Positions 16,993 through 27,307 of a DNA stretch of 64,000 nt are shown here, piece by piece (position 1 is the first letter of the stretch; each line of letters starts with the position of its first letter). The notes below the pieces were generated by a model. It was given only the letters and a program-made list of their open reading frames with translations. It ran no database searches and had not been told where the DNA came from. The translations under genes and the position numbers were made by a program. Source of the DNA: Dyella jiangningensis (GTDB lineage: Bacteria > Pseudomonadota > Gammaproteobacteria > Xanthomonadales > Rhodanobacteraceae); contig NZ_NFZS01000002.1 in NCBI RefSeq assembly GCF_003264855.1, positions 124,001-188,000 on the forward strand. The letters are read 5' to 3'.

Positions 16993-18087
16993 TCAGGCAA
17001 AGACCCTGGCGGACAGCGCCGCGGCGACTTGCTCCTGCCTTCCCTCATCGAGATAAGGCGACATGGGAAGGCTCATGACCTCATCCGCGGCGCGATCGCA
17101 AATCGGCATGCGCGCGCTTTCGTCCGCCAGTGCCGGCTGCCGGTACAGCGGCAGCGGATAGTGCACCGCCGTGGGCACGCCCGCTTCGTGCAGGCGCTTG
17201 CGCAGCGCCTCGCGATCGCCGACCCGCACGGTGTACTGCGCCCAGGCGCTGACGTTGTGCTTTTCGATCACGGGAAGGCCCAGCTGGTCGATGTCGCCCA
17301 GCAGCCGGTGATAGGTCTGCGCGACCTGCTGGCGCAGTCGCATTTCATCGTCGAACACGTCGAGCTTGGCCAGCAGCACGGCGGCCTGCAGCGTATCGAG
17401 CCGGCTGTTCACGCCCACGCATATGTGGTGGTAGCGCTTGTCCTGCCCGTGGCGCGCGATCAGCCGCAGCGATCTGGCCAGCGCTTCATCGCTGGTGAAG
17501 ATCGCGCCACCGTCGCCATAACAGCCCAAGGGCTTGCTCGGGAAGAAACTGGTGCAGGCGATCGTGCTCAGGTTGCAGCTCCTGCGGCCCTTGTAGGTGG
17601 CGCCAAAGCTCTGCGCGGCGTCCTCGATGACGGGAATGCCATGCTTGCCGGCGATCGCGTTGATGGCGTCGAAATCGGCACACTGGCCGTACAGCGACAC
17701 CACGATGATCGCCTTCGTGCGCGAGGTGATGGCTGCCTCAAGCAGCGCAGGATCCAGGTTGTACGTGGACGGGTCGATGTCGACATACACCGGCTTGGCG
17801 CCCAGTACGGCGATCGCCTCTGCCGTCGAGATATGGCTGAAGCCGGGTGAGATCACTTCGTCGCCCACGCCGATATCGAACGCCATCAGCGCGATCTGCA
17901 GCGCATCGGTGCCATTGGCCACCGAGATGCAGTGACTGGCGCCCGTGTAGGTGGCCAGCCGGGCTTCCAGCTCCGCCACTTCGGGCCCGAGAATGTACTG
18001 GCCGTGCTCCAGCACGCGTGCGATACCTGCATCGATGCTGGACTTGATGCGCACCTGTTGTGACTTGAGGTCGATGAAATCGATCAT
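16993..18087 (-). CDS. wbpE: DegT/DnrJ/EryC1/StrS aminotransferase, WbpE-like
   Basis: A PLP-dependent sugar aminotransferase. The 364-residue protein has the family markers SVANGTDAL (55-63), EDAAQSFGA at 155-163 whose Asp156 contacts the PLP nitrogen, and the internal-aldimine Lys185 in [14 protein letters not shown]. Flanked by WbpD- and WbpB-like genes, it most likely makes UDP-3-amino-GlcNAcA from the 3-keto sugar. The start at 18087 gives the canonical [10 protein letters not shown] opening and a four-base overlap with the acetyltransferase stop; 22 in-frame residues upstream are discarded. The reaction assignment rests on the three-gene set; the fold is certain. Confidence 0.88.
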   Translation of the reverse strand: MIDFIDLKSQQVRIKSSIDAGIARVLEHGQYILGPEVAELEARLATYTGASHCISVANGTDALQIALMAFDIGVGDEVISPGFSHISTAEAIAVLGAKPVYVDIDPSTYNLDPALLEAAITSRTKAIIVVSLYGQCADFDAINAIAGKHGIPVIEDAAQSFGATYKGRRSCNLSTIACTSFFPSKPLGCYGDGGAIFTSDEALARSLRLIARHGQDKRYHHICVGVNSRLDTLQAAVLLAKLDVFDDEMRLRQQVAQTYHRLLGDIDQLGLPVIEKHNVSAWAQYTVRVGDREALRKRLHEAGVPTAVHYPLPLYRQPALADESARMPICDRAADEVMSLPMSPYLDEGRQEQVAAALSARVFA

Positions 18088-18671
18088 GTGACGGGCTCCA
18101 ACTGGCGTAGCGCCTTGCCTTTCAACGCGTAGCGCGTACCGGTGTGCGCGCATACGGCCTCACCCTCGCCTTCCAGTGGAAGGTCGAGGCGTTCGCCGAA
18201 TTCACTCATCCAGCCGATCTGCCTGGCCGGCACGCCTACCATCAGCGCATAGGCCGGCACGTCCTCGGTGATGACGGCACCGGCGCCGATGAAGGCGAAC
18301 TCACCGATGGTGACGCCGCAGACGATGGTGCAGTTGGCGCCCAGCGTGGCGCCGCGGCGCACCGTCGTGTCGCGGTATTCGCTCTTTCGCTCCACCAGGG
18401 CGCGCGGGTTGTAGACATTGGTGAACACCATGCTGGGGCCGCAGAAGACGCCCTCTTCCAGCGTCACGTTGTCGTAGACCGACACGTTGTTCTGCACCTT
18501 GCAATGGTCGCCGATGACCACCTTGTTGCCGACGAACACGTTCTGCCCGAGCGACACGCCCATGCCGATGCGCGCACCGCCGCAGACGTGGGTGAAATGC
18601 CAAACACGCGAGCCTTCGCCGATCACGGCGCCCTCGTCGACGATGGCGGAAGGATGTTGGTAATGGTCCAT
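18084..18671 (-). CDS. wbpD: UDP-amino-sugar N-acetyltransferase, left-handed beta-helix (WbpD-like)
   Basis: The 195-residue protein is built of hexapeptide repeats (for example VIGEGS, RIGMGV, VIGDHC, TLGANC), the left-handed beta-helix of acyl-CoA-dependent acyltransferases, and ends in a short hydrophilic C-terminal extension. The segment FTNVYNPRA is characteristic of the WbpD/WlbB group that acetylates the 3-amino group of UDP-GlcNAc3NA. It follows the dehydrogenase gene by seven bases; AGGA inside the dehydrogenase end is the only ribosome site seen, at a long spacing of 15. It overlaps wbpE by four bases. Together the three genes form the diacetamido-uronic acid branch. Confidence 0.87.
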   Translation of the reverse strand: MDHYQHPSAIVDEGAVIGEGSRVWHFTHVCGGARIGMGVSLGQNVFVGNKVVIGDHCKVQNNVSVYDNVTLEEGVFCGPSMVFTNVYNPRALVERKSEYRDTTVRRGATLGANCTIVCGVTIGEFAFIGAGAVITEDVPAYALMVGVPARQIGWMSEFGERLDLPLEGEGEAVCAHTGTRYALKGKALRQLEPVT

Positions 18672-18678
18672 GCGATGC

Positions 18679-19847
<1,169 letters not shown>

Positions 19848-22049
19848 TCATGACACCGCCTTTTCGACCGAGTAGTAGGCATACGCGTAGTAACCGCGAC
19901 TGCGTTTCTCGACCGCATTGAAGATGGCGCCCTTGATGGACACGCCGTTCTGCTCGAAGCGTTGCTTGGCCAGGGCCAGCTCGCGCGACTGGCTGAGGCC
20001 GAAGCGCGCGACCATCAGGCCGGTTCCGGAGTGATGGCCGATCACGGCCGCATCGGTGGCCGCAAGGATGGGCGGCGTATCGATGATGATCAGGTCGTAC
20101 TTCGGCTTCAGGTGATCCAGCAGCGCCGAGAATCGCGCGTTCATCAACAGCTCCGATGGATTCGGCGGAATCTTTCCTCGGGTGATGTAATGCAGCGTGC
20201 TCGGCGACTCGGCCTGGCGTATCGCGCCGGCCATGTCCACCTGGCCGGAGATCAGCTCGGACAAGCCGATCTCCGCCCTTCCGCCGAGGATCTTGTGCAC
20301 CACGCCGATGCGCATGTCGCCATCGATCAGCAACACGCGCTGGCCAGTCTGCGCGACCACGGCGGCGAGGTTTGCGGAGACGAAGGTCTTGCCGGCGTTC
20401 GGGCTCGCGCCCGAGATCATCAGCACGTTGTTCTTCGCTTCGAGGCGGGCGAAGTGCAGGCTCGTGCGCAGGCTGCGCAGCGCCTCCGCCGCGAGATCCT
20501 TGGGCGAATCCTCGACCAGCACGTGCTCCCGGCCATCCGGTCGTGCGCGCTTGCCCTGCAGCGCACGCTCCCGCGGGCTGACTGGAATGGTCGCGTACAC
20601 CGGCAGGCCGATCTTCTCGATGACGGCCGGGTCCTCGATGCCACGATTGAGCATCTGGCGGATGAAGACGTAGAGCAGCGCGACGAAGCCGCCCAGCAAG
20701 GCACTGCCGAGCAGGATCAGCGTCGTCCGCGGCCACACCGGCTGGGTCACGTCGACCGCCGCGCGATCGATGATGCGCACGTTGCCGATGGTGCCGGCGC
20801 GCGCGATGTCCAGCTGCTGCGCCTGGTTCAACAGGCTGGTGTAGGTATCGTTGCTTACCTGCACGTCGCGGGTGAGCTTCAGCAGCTGCTGCTGCGTATC
20901 CGGCAGGCCCCCGACCTTCTTCTCGATCGCGCTCTTCTGCGCCTCGAGCTGACCGATCTGCTTCATCAACGCCTGGTACTGCGGATGCGCCGGGGTGAAT
21001 TGACGCTGCATGTCAGCCTGCTGCAAGCGAAGCTGTTCCAGGTTCGTCTCTATCGAGACGGTCTGGTTCAGCAGCGTCTGCGTCTGCATGTTGATGTCGA
21101 CGGACTGGGACTTGTTCTGGAATTCATTCAGCGCCGCGGTGGCGCGCTCCAGTTCGCGTCGCACGTTCGGGATCTGGTCGCGCACGAACTTGAGGCTGTT
21201 GGCCGCCTCGGCGGAATTGCGCTCCACGTTCTGGCGCACATACAGCTCGGCGACCTGTTCCAGCACGTTGGTGGCCATGACCGGGCTGGCGTTGTTGTAC
21301 GTCATCCCGAGAATGCCGGACTCCTTGCCTTGCTCCGTCACGTTGATCTGCCGCTGCAGCGCGTTGATCACCGTCAGCTCGCGACGCTTGAACACGCGGA
21401 AGCGCGTACCCGGGTTGGCCGCCAGCGATTTCACTTCGATGGTCACGCCATGCGCTTTCGCCTCCTGGCCCACGCGACCGATGACGAGGATGTTTCCGTC
21501 GTCGTCCTGCAACACGTAGAGACCGCCTTCGCCGGCGATGAAGCGCAACGGCTTGTCGAGCAGATCATCGGGCACTTCCAGGCGGAAGATGTCCAGCTTC
21601 GAGCCGCCCCAGTCGTAATCGCTCATGCCCAGCAGCGGCGCGGCGACCTGGCCGGGATGGTTCTTCGCGAAACGATGGGCGTAGAACGAGCCGATCACGG
21701 GGAAGCGCCGGGGCGAGGTTTCCACCGTGAGGTTGAGCTTGTCCACCGCGGAGCCGATCACCATGCGCGAGGTGATCAGGTTGGTTTCGGTGGTGGCCTC
21801 GGGGCTCGCACCCGCCAGCGTCTGGCTGAGCGCGCTCAACTGCGGCAAGTTCTGCACCTGCGCCTCAACCTGCACCATGGCGGTCGCCTGGTAGACCGGC
21901 GTCGCCACCAGCGAATAGGCGATCGCCAGCAGGATGAAGAAGCAGGTGATGCCGAGGATCTTCCACTTGTGATCCTTGACGGTACCGACCACTTCACTCA
22001 GGTCGATTTCGCCATCAGGCTGCATGGAGGGGTACTGGATAATAGTCAT
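19848..22049 (-). CDS. wzc: Capsule chain-length regulator and bacterial tyrosine autokinase (Wzc)
   Basis: Inner-membrane co-polymerase that, with Wza, forms the export channel, and whose phosphorylation cycle with Wzb governs polymer length. The 733-residue protein has a first membrane helix at about 32-52, a periplasmic Wzz domain with coiled-coil stretches at 290-420, and a second helix at about 443-463. The cytoplasmic BY-kinase has Walker A GASPNAGKT (547-555), Walker A-prime LLIDGDM (573-579) and Walker B IIIDTPP (654-660). The tail carries a tyrosine cluster (Tyr720, 721, 723, 725, 726). The start at 22049 is chosen over an upstream in-frame ATG that would overlap wzb. It lies 37 bp after wzb. 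Confidence 0.95.
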   Translation of the reverse strand: MTIIQYPSMQPDGEIDLSEVVGTVKDHKWKILGITCFFILLAIAYSLVATPVYQATAMVQVEAQVQNLPQLSALSQTLAGASPEATTETNLITSRMVIGSAVDKLNLTVETSPRRFPVIGSFYAHRFAKNHPGQVAAPLLGMSDYDWGGSKLDIFRLEVPDDLLDKPLRFIAGEGGLYVLQDDDGNILVIGRVGQEAKAHGVTIEVKSLAANPGTRFRVFKRRELTVINALQRQINVTEQGKESGILGMTYNNASPVMATNVLEQVAELYVRQNVERNSAEAANSLKFVRDQIPNVRRELERATAALNEFQNKSQSVDINMQTQTLLNQTVSIETNLEQLRLQQADMQRQFTPAHPQYQALMKQIGQLEAQKSAIEKKVGGLPDTQQQLLKLTRDVQVSNDTYTSLLNQAQQLDIARAGTIGNVRIIDRAAVDVTQPVWPRTTLILLGSALLGGFVALLYVFIRQMLNRGIEDPAVIEKIGLPVYATIPVSPRERALQGKRARPDGREHVLVEDSPKDLAAEALRSLRTSLHFARLEAKNNVLMISGASPNAGKTFVSANLAAVVAQTGQRVLLIDGDMRIGVVHKILGGRAEIGLSELISGQVDMAGAIRQAESPSTLHYITRGKIPPNPSELLMNARFSALLDHLKPKYDLIIIDTPPILAATDAAVIGHHSGTGLMVARFGLSQSRELALAKQRFEQNGVSIKGAIFNAVEKRSRGYYAYAYYSVEKAVS

Positions 22050-22086
22050 GGCGATGGTCTTCCCATGGCATGAGGCAGGCGCGGAT

Positions 22087-22521
22087 TCATAGGTAGCCCA
22101 CCCAACTGTCGACGGCACGCCGGATCATTTCGTAGGCGCGCACGGATACCGTGTGATGCTGTCGGTACGGATCGGGTATGTCCCGTCCGTCCACCCATTT
22201 ATCGATCAAGAAAACCTTGCCTCGTGCCGCGGGAGCGAGCTCGACCATGGCATCGACATGGCTCTTTTCCATGCCGAGCACGAGGTCGGCCTGGAGGAGC
22301 ATCGGTGGCGTGAGCTGATGGGCACGATGCGGCGAACCGTCTATGCCGCTTTCGCTGAGCAGACGCATGACGGTCGCGTCCATGGGGTCGCCGACGACTG
22401 CGCTCAGCCCAGCACTGTGCAACTGAATGCCGCGTCCGTTCACGCGCTGCCGAAACAAGTATTCGGCTGCCGGACTGCGACAGATATTGCCCATGCAGAC
22501 GATCAATATCCGCTTAAACAC
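22087..22521 (-). CDS. wzb: Low-molecular-weight protein tyrosine phosphatase (Wzb)
   Basis: A cytoplasmic phosphatase that removes phosphate from the Wzc tyrosine tail. The 144-residue protein, the usual Wzb length, begins with the P-loop CMGNICRS (Cys9 nucleophile, Arg15), and the general-acid Asp lies in IPDPYR near residue 116. The start is GTG 22521, directly before the first beta strand (FKRILIVCMGN). An in-frame ATG at 22563 would add 14 residues with no family counterpart but cannot be excluded, since the ribosome site before the GTG is weak. It is the first gene of the leftward block, and a 724-bp gene-free stretch lies upstream. Confidence 0.92.
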   Translation of the reverse strand: MFKRILIVCMGNICRSPAAEYLFRQRVNGRGIQLHSAGLSAVVGDPMDATVMRLLSESGIDGSPHRAHQLTPPMLLQADLVLGMEKSHVDAMVELAPAARGKVFLIDKWVDGRDIPDPYRQHHTVSVRAYEMIRRAVDSWVGYL

Positions 22522-23245
22522 GTATTGGCATACTCCCGGATTCAGGCCCACCGGCGTCAACATCGACGCCAGACGTTCATCAGCCCCCTGTCCGATCCGG
22601 AAGACACACCGAAGTGCGCTTCCGATTTCAGCTGCCAAAAACCAAGTAACACGGCCGTGATGAATGCACGCCTACGAAGCGCCAATACCCTGGTTCGACA
22701 ACGCGCTCTCCCTCGCTTCGCGGATCGCCGGTCAACCGTGGCTCTTGCTGTCGACGTACTTGCAGTCACGGCTGCAAGACACTCAGTACTCAGCAATCAT
22801 GGCACGCTGTTATTACTTCACAGTGAACCGTAGCGAAATGATTTGGGCGGCTGAATGCATCTTCACAGCCCTTCACGAAACCTCCATGCGAGATATCGCC
22901 GAGCACGCTCGGACACGCCCTATCATTCGCAAGAGCATGCGCTGTATATCCCGGTAAATAGGTGTCTCCACGACGCGTGGAAGCAGCGAAACATGAACGA
23001 GCGCGATGGCGCGCATCCTCGCTGCGGAAGCAGTCATCCTGGGGCTCGATGCTTGTTCTAGCCTCTCCCAGCTGGTGTTCGCTTCGTCCCGCTAAGTATT
23101 TCGCCAGCCAAGGCGCATACCCTTCGCACCGCGCGCGGTCGTTCCAGCACCCGCGACACCGACCCGCGCAGTGCTCTCTGCGAGAAGAGGCGAGACTTCC
23201 TTCAAGGTTCGCCGCGAGCACGCCGACCCACTGCGGAGCGTATGG
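22522..23245. promoter_or_regulatory. 724-bp gene-free region between wzb and the phosphoesterase
   Basis: Small open frames exist but none shows codon pattern, ribosome site or family resemblance. The stretch 22790-22960 is A/T-richer than its flanks. A perfect 7-bp inverted repeat (CTTGCAG at 22759-22765, CTGCAAG at 22772-22778) lies about 240 bp before wzb. The region must contain the promoter of the long leftward capsule operon and that of the rightward phosphoesterase gene. I found no JUMPstart/ops element (GGCGGTAG) on the leftward strand. Confidence 0.55.
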
Positions 23246-24379
23246 ATGAAGTGGATTCATTCGATAACGAGACTGAAACAATGCGTCATCACACTGGGCT
23301 TCGTGGCAGCAGCCACCTTATGCTCGTCGCTGCGCGCCGATGACCGATCGACCCCTGCAGCGGCCGCCATCCACCACGTGTTCCTTATCGTTCTCGAGAA
23401 CGAGTCTTTCGACATCGCGTTCGGACCACAGACGAGCGCACCCTACCTCAGCCATGAACTCACCGCGCAGGGCGCGTTGCTCACGCAGTACTACGGCATC
23501 GGCCACAACAGCCTGGACAACTACATCGCGTTGATCAGCGGACAGGCGCCGAACCCCGCGACGCAAAAAGACTGCCTTAATTTCGTCAACTTCCACGCGA
23601 GCGCCAGGCAGCTCGACGCCAACGGCCAGCTCGCCGGCCAGGGTTGCGTCTATCCATCGTCGGTGAAGACGATCACCGACCAGATGCGCGATGCGGGCCT
23701 CAGCTGGAAGGGATACATGGAAGACATGGGCAACAACCCCAGGCGTGAATCGCCGCGCTGCGGACATGCCAGCATCGGCGCCGTCGACCAGACCTATCGC
23801 GAAACGCTGACCGACCGGTATGCGGACAAGCACAACCCGTTCGTCTATTTCCATTCGATCATCGACGACACGACGTACTGCAACCAGCACGTCGTCTCGC
23901 TGGGCGCGCTGCAAGGCGATCTGCAGCAGGCGAGCACCACGCCGAACTTCGTGTTCATCACGCCCGACCTCTGCCACGACGGGCACGATGCACCCTGTCT
24001 CAATGGCGAACAGGGCGGCCCCATATCGGCGGACGCGTTCCTGCGCAGCTGGGTACCGCGTATCACCGCGTCTCCGGCTTTCCAGCAGGATGGCGTGCTG
24101 ATCATCACGTTCGACGAAGGGACGGACGCTGCGGCCTGCTGCGACGAGCAACCGCTGCACGGTGGACCACCACCGGGCCAGTACGGCCCGGGAGGCGGCC
24201 GCATCGGCGCGGTGGTGCTATCGCCGTTCGTCAAACCGGGCACGGTGTCCCACACGCCGTACAACCACTACGCGACCTTGCGCAGCATGGAAACGTGGTT
24301 CGGCCTGGGTTACCTGGGCTATGCGGGGCAACCCCAGGTGCATGCGTTCGGAGAGGACGTGTTCACGCGCTCGCCCTGA
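23246..24379 (+). CDS. Secreted acid phosphatase/phosphoesterase (phospholipase C-like, AcpA superfamily)
   Basis: The 377-residue protein has an N-terminal signal peptide (hydrophobic stretch at about 13-29, ending near LRADD). It then has the start motif of the phosphoesterase superfamily, HHVFLIVLENESFD, where Glu and Asn bind metal and phosphate. GIGHNSLDNYIALISGQ and ITFDEGTD further along complete the metal-site pattern; TPYNHYATLRSMETWFG near the C-terminus is typical of bacterial phosphatidylinositol-3-phosphatase/acid phosphatase annotations. Start 23246 has GGAG seven bases upstream. It is a single gene, divergent from wzb. Substrate could be phospholipid, phosphoinositide or another phosphomonoester; periplasmic or secreted location is inferred from the signal. 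Confidence 0.82.
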   Translation: MKWIHSITRLKQCVITLGFVAAATLCSSLRADDRSTPAAAAIHHVFLIVLENESFDIAFGPQTSAPYLSHELTAQGALLTQYYGIGHNSLDNYIALISGQAPNPATQKDCLNFVNFHASARQLDANGQLAGQGCVYPSSVKTITDQMRDAGLSWKGYMEDMGNNPRRESPRCGHASIGAVDQTYRETLTDRYADKHNPFVYFHSIIDDTTYCNQHVVSLGALQGDLQQASTTPNFVFITPDLCHDGHDAPCLNGEQGGPISADAFLRSWVPRITASPAFQQDGVLIITFDEGTDAAACCDEQPLHGGPPPGQYGPGGGRIGAVVLSPFVKPGTVSHTPYNHYATLRSMETWFGLGYLGYAGQPQVHAFGEDVFTRSP

Positions 24380-24568
24380 CCGAAATTCGGCACACACACA
24401 GGACCGGCGAACTCAGGCGACCGCTTACGGCGATGCGTCGCAGCTCCCTTGTGTACCCCTTTCACGTCACTACTTCGTATCCTGTGGCAGGTTTCCTCGG
24501 TTGCCCGCATGCACCCAGCGCGCGGCGGACCACTCGATAGTCATCGTCAATAGATACCATCCCAACAA

Positions 24569-24602
24569 TCAATTGGATCAATTGACAGGAAATCCCTATT
24601 CT
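24569..24602 (+). promoter_or_regulatory. Candidate ahpC promoter with inverted repeat
   Basis: A 7-bp perfect inverted repeat, TCAATTG (24569-24575) and CAATTGA (24579-24585), lies just upstream of TATTCT (24597-24602), a plausible -10 box with no well-spaced -35. That arrangement, an activator site covering the -35 region, is usual for OxyR-type control of ahpC. The classical ATAG/CTAT OxyR half-sites are not clearly present, so the regulator is not established. Confidence 0.35.
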
Positions 24603-24639
24603 TAGGCTTCTACCAACCACAACCAACGGAAAAACAACG

Positions 24640-25203
24640 ATGTCGTTGATCAACACCGAAATCAAACCGTTCAAGGCACAGGCTTACAAGAATGGCCAGT
24701 TTGTCGAAGTGACCGATGCCAGCCTGAAGGGCAAGTGGTCCGTGGTGGTGTTCTACCCCGCCGATTTCACCTTCGTCTGCCCGACGGAGCTGGAAGACCT
24801 GGCCGACTACTACGACCAGTTCCAGAAGCTGGGCGTCGAAGTGTACTCGGTGTCGACCGACACGCACTTCACGCACAAGGCATGGCACGACACGTCGGAC
24901 ACGATCGACAAGATCAAGTACCCGATGATCGGCGATCCGACCGGCGCGATCACGCGCAACTTCGACGTGATGATCGAAGAAGAAGGCCTGGCGCTGCGTG
25001 GCACGTTCGTGATCAACCCGGAAGGCGAGATCAAGCTGTGCGAGATCCACGACAACGGCATCGGCCGCGACGCGTCCGAACTGCTGCGCAAGGTGCAGGC
25101 CGCGCAGTACGTCGCCTCCCATCCGGGTGAAGTGTGCCCGGCCAAGTGGACGCCGGGCGAGAAGACGCTCAAGCCGTCGCTCGACCTGGTCGGCAAGATC
25201 TAA
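24640..25203 (+). CDS. ahpC: Alkyl hydroperoxide reductase peroxidase subunit (2-Cys peroxiredoxin)
   Basis: A cytoplasmic peroxiredoxin reducing H2O2, organic hydroperoxides and peroxynitrite, recycled by AhpF. The 187-residue protein is the normal length. The peroxidatic Cys47 lies in DFTFVCPTE and the resolving Cys166 in GEVCPAKW, with conserved Arg120 in [11 protein letters not shown]. Its start follows an A-rich ribosome region (CCAACGGAAAAACAACG). ahpF begins 150 bp downstream, behind two hairpins, so the pair is probably co-transcribed with AhpC produced in excess. Confidence 0.97.
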   Translation: MSLINTEIKPFKAQAYKNGQFVEVTDASLKGKWSVVVFYPADFTFVCPTELEDLADYYDQFQKLGVEVYSVSTDTHFTHKAWHDTSDTIDKIKYPMIGDPTGAITRNFDVMIEEEGLALRGTFVINPEGEIKLCEIHDNGIGRDASELLRKVQAAQYVASHPGEVCPAKWTPGEKTLKPSLDLVGKI

Positions 25204-25223
25204 GACACCGCTGTTCTGCCTGT

Positions 25224-25269
25224 GGCCCGCTGCATCGGGCCGCCTCGGACCCGGCGTCCTGCCGGGTCC
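25224..25269 (+). other. Tandem hairpins in the ahpC-ahpF spacer
   Basis: Two perfect stems stand side by side: GGCCCG/CGGGCC (25224-25241, 6-base loop) and GGACCCGGC/GCCGGGTCC (25247-25269, 5-base loop), the second followed by GCTTTCC. They could act as a partial terminator or as a 3-prime stabiliser for the ahpC message, giving more AhpC than AhpF. This is inference from position and structure. Confidence 0.55.
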
Positions 25270-25353
25270 GCTTTCCGAAGTTCAAGACGCGCGCATCGTC
25301 CGGCCAGACCGGGCGCTCGACGCGCTCACCCCGAAGAAACCGATGGAGTTCCC

Positions 25354-26943
25354 ATGTTGGATGCCGATCTGAAGACCCAGTTGCAGGCTTACCTCGAAAA
25401 GGTCGTCCACCCGATCGAGCTCGTGGCCTCCCTCGACAACGGCGAGAAGTCGCAGGAACTGAAAGGCCTGCTCGAAGACATCGCCTCGCTTTCCAGCCAG
25501 GTATCGGCCCGTTTCGACGGCAACGATGCACGCAAGCCATCCTTCGCAATCAACCGCGTGGGCACGGACGTGAGCGTGCGCTTCGCCGGCATCCCGATGG
25601 GCCACGAATTCACCTCGCTCGTGCTCGCCCTGCTGCAGGTCGGCGGTCATCCGTCCAAGGCCACGCAGGAAGTGATCGAACAGGTCCGCCATCTCGAAGG
25701 CGAGTTCCGCTTCGAGACCTTCATGTCGCTCTCCTGCCACAGCTGCCCTGACACCGTGCAGGCGCTGAACCTGATGAGCGTGCTCAACCCCAACATCAAG
25801 CACGTCGCGATCGACGGCGCACTGTTCCAGAACGAAGTGGACGAGCGCCAGGTCATGTCCGTGCCGACCGTGTTCCTCAACGGCGAGCTGTTCGACACCG
25901 GCCGCATGTCGATCGAGCAGATCGCCGGCCGCCTGGACGCCAACGCCGGCGAGCGTGCTGCCGAGAAGCTGAAGAACAAGGCACCGTTCGACGTGCTGGT
26001 GGTAGGCGGTGGCCCCGCGGGCGCAGCGGCGGCGATCTACGCTGCACGCAAGGGCATCCGTACCGGCGTGGCCGCCGAGCGTTTCGGCGGACAGGTGCTG
26101 GACACCATGGCGATCGAGAACTTCATCTCGGTGACCTACACCGAAGGCCCCAAGCTGGCCGCTGCGCTGGAGCAGCACGTGCACGAGTACGACGTGGACG
26201 TGATGAACCTGCAGCGCGCGGAGAAATTAATCCCGGCGTCGACCGAAGGCGGACTGCACGAGATCGTGCTCGCCAACGGCGCATCGCTGAAGTCGAAGAC
26301 GGTGATCCTTTCCACCGGTGCCCGCTGGCGAAACATGAACGTGCCGGGCGAACAGGAATACCGCAACAAGGGCGTGACCTACTGCCCGCACTGCGATGGC
26401 CCGCTGTTCAAGGGCAAGCGCGTGGCGGTGATCGGCGGCGGCAACTCCGGCGTCGAGGCGGCCATCGACCTGGCCGGCATCGTGGGCCACGTCACGCTGC
26501 TCGAATTCGGCGGCAAGCTGCGTGCGGACGAGGTACTGCAACGCAAGCTGCGCAGCCTGCCGAACGTGGACGTGATCGTCAGCGCGCAGACCACCGAGGT
26601 GCAGGGCGATGGCCAGAAGGTCACCGGGCTGGTCTATACCGACCGCAGCAGCGGCGAAAGCCGCCAGGTGGCGCTCGAAGGTATCTTCGTGCAGATCGGC
26701 CTGCTGCCCAACACCGAATGGCTGAAGGGCACGGTGCAGTTGTCGCCGCGCGGCGAGATCGAAGTCGATGCGCGTGGCGAGACCTCGGTCCCTGGCGTGT
26801 TCGCTGCAGGCGACGTGACCACGGTGCCGTACAAGCAGATCGTGATCGCGATGGGCGAAGGCTCCAAGGCCTCGCTGAGCGCCTTCGACTACCTGATCCG
26901 CCTGCCGGTGGACGAGACGACGAAGGAAAGCGTCGCCGCCTGA
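25354..26943 (+). CDS. ahpF: Alkyl hydroperoxide reductase flavoprotein subunit
   Basis: An NADH-dependent FAD disulfide reductase that regenerates AhpC. The 529-residue protein has the full AhpF layout: a double thioredoxin-like N-terminal domain with CHSC at 128-131, a linker near 200, and the FAD-binding GGGPAGAAA (218-226). The thioredoxin-reductase-like redox pair is CPHC at 344-347. The NAD-binding GGGNSGVEA follows near 365, and the C-terminal FAD motif is GVFAAGDVT. Start at 25354 with GGAG five bases upstream; longer in-frame extensions enter the hairpin spacer. A strong terminator follows. Confidence 0.97.
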   Translation: MLDADLKTQLQAYLEKVVHPIELVASLDNGEKSQELKGLLEDIASLSSQVSARFDGNDARKPSFAINRVGTDVSVRFAGIPMGHEFTSLVLALLQVGGHPSKATQEVIEQVRHLEGEFRFETFMSLSCHSCPDTVQALNLMSVLNPNIKHVAIDGALFQNEVDERQVMSVPTVFLNGELFDTGRMSIEQIAGRLDANAGERAAEKLKNKAPFDVLVVGGGPAGAAAAIYAARKGIRTGVAAERFGGQVLDTMAIENFISVTYTEGPKLAAALEQHVHEYDVDVMNLQRAEKLIPASTEGGLHEIVLANGASLKSKTVILSTGARWRNMNVPGEQEYRNKGVTYCPHCDGPLFKGKRVAVIGGGNSGVEAAIDLAGIVGHVTLLEFGGKLRADEVLQRKLRSLPNVDVIVSAQTTEVQGDGQKVTGLVYTDRSSGESRQVALEGIFVQIGLLPNTEWLKGTVQLSPRGEIEVDARGETSVPGVFAAGDVTTVPYKQIVIAMGEGSKASLSAFDYLIRLPVDETTKESVAA

Positions 26944-26957
26944 TCCACTGTTTCACC

Positions 26958-27009
26958 GCCCGGTCCCGCGCAGCCGCTCCCCTCACGGCTCGCGGGGCCG
27001 GGCTTTTTT
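26958..27009 (+). terminator. Intrinsic terminator after ahpF
   Basis: GCCCGG-TCCCGCG-AGCCG on the left pairs with CGGCT-CGCGGGG-CCGGGC on the right with one bulge. A run of six T (27004-27009) follows immediately. This is a textbook Rho-independent terminator 14 bp after the ahpF stop. Confidence 0.93.
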
Positions 27010-27307
27010 ATGCCCGCGGAAAGCTCGCCAGCCCAGCCGCCGCGCGGCTTATAACCATCGGTTCTACCCAGATGGGAAATGATCATCTGCGTAACCCTTT
27101 CCATCGATCTAATCCCGGGTTTTCATAGGCGCAACCCACGACGCCGGAGCACTTTCGCCCGGCATGCATCGCGGCGCCGGTGTCCCCACGCCGGCATGGG
27201 GGTTTGATTTCTCCGAGCGCTGTCACTGGAGCGGGCATCGATTCCCGCGCGGGCATGGATTGCCGCCAGCAGCAGCCACTTCTCCGTTGCGACCAGAGAA
27301 CCAGGAC
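27010..27307 (+). promoter_or_regulatory. Promoter/leader region of the Oar-like TonB receptor
   Basis: About 300 bp between the ahpF terminator and the receptor start. It contains an inverted repeat CAGATG (27069-27074) / CATCTG (27084-27089) with a 9-base spacer, of operator-like size. No promoter boxes could be assigned with confidence and no other gene is seen. Confidence 0.4.

Noticed and set aside
19962-22073. 703-codon rightward open frame
   Set aside because: Antisense shadow of wzc; no domain, biased composition. The wzc reading has exact kinase motifs.
22664-22957. 97-codon rightward frame in the wzb upstream gap
   Set aside because: No ribosome site, no recognisable domain, mixed codon usage unlike the neighbours.
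22522-23245. JUMPstart/ops element for RfaH before the capsule operon
   Set aside because: No GGCGGTAG on the leftward strand in this gap.
24530-24600. Canonical OxyR box upstream of ahpC
   Set aside because: ATAG and CTAT half-sites do not occur with the required spacing; only an unrelated TCAATTG inverted repeat was found.
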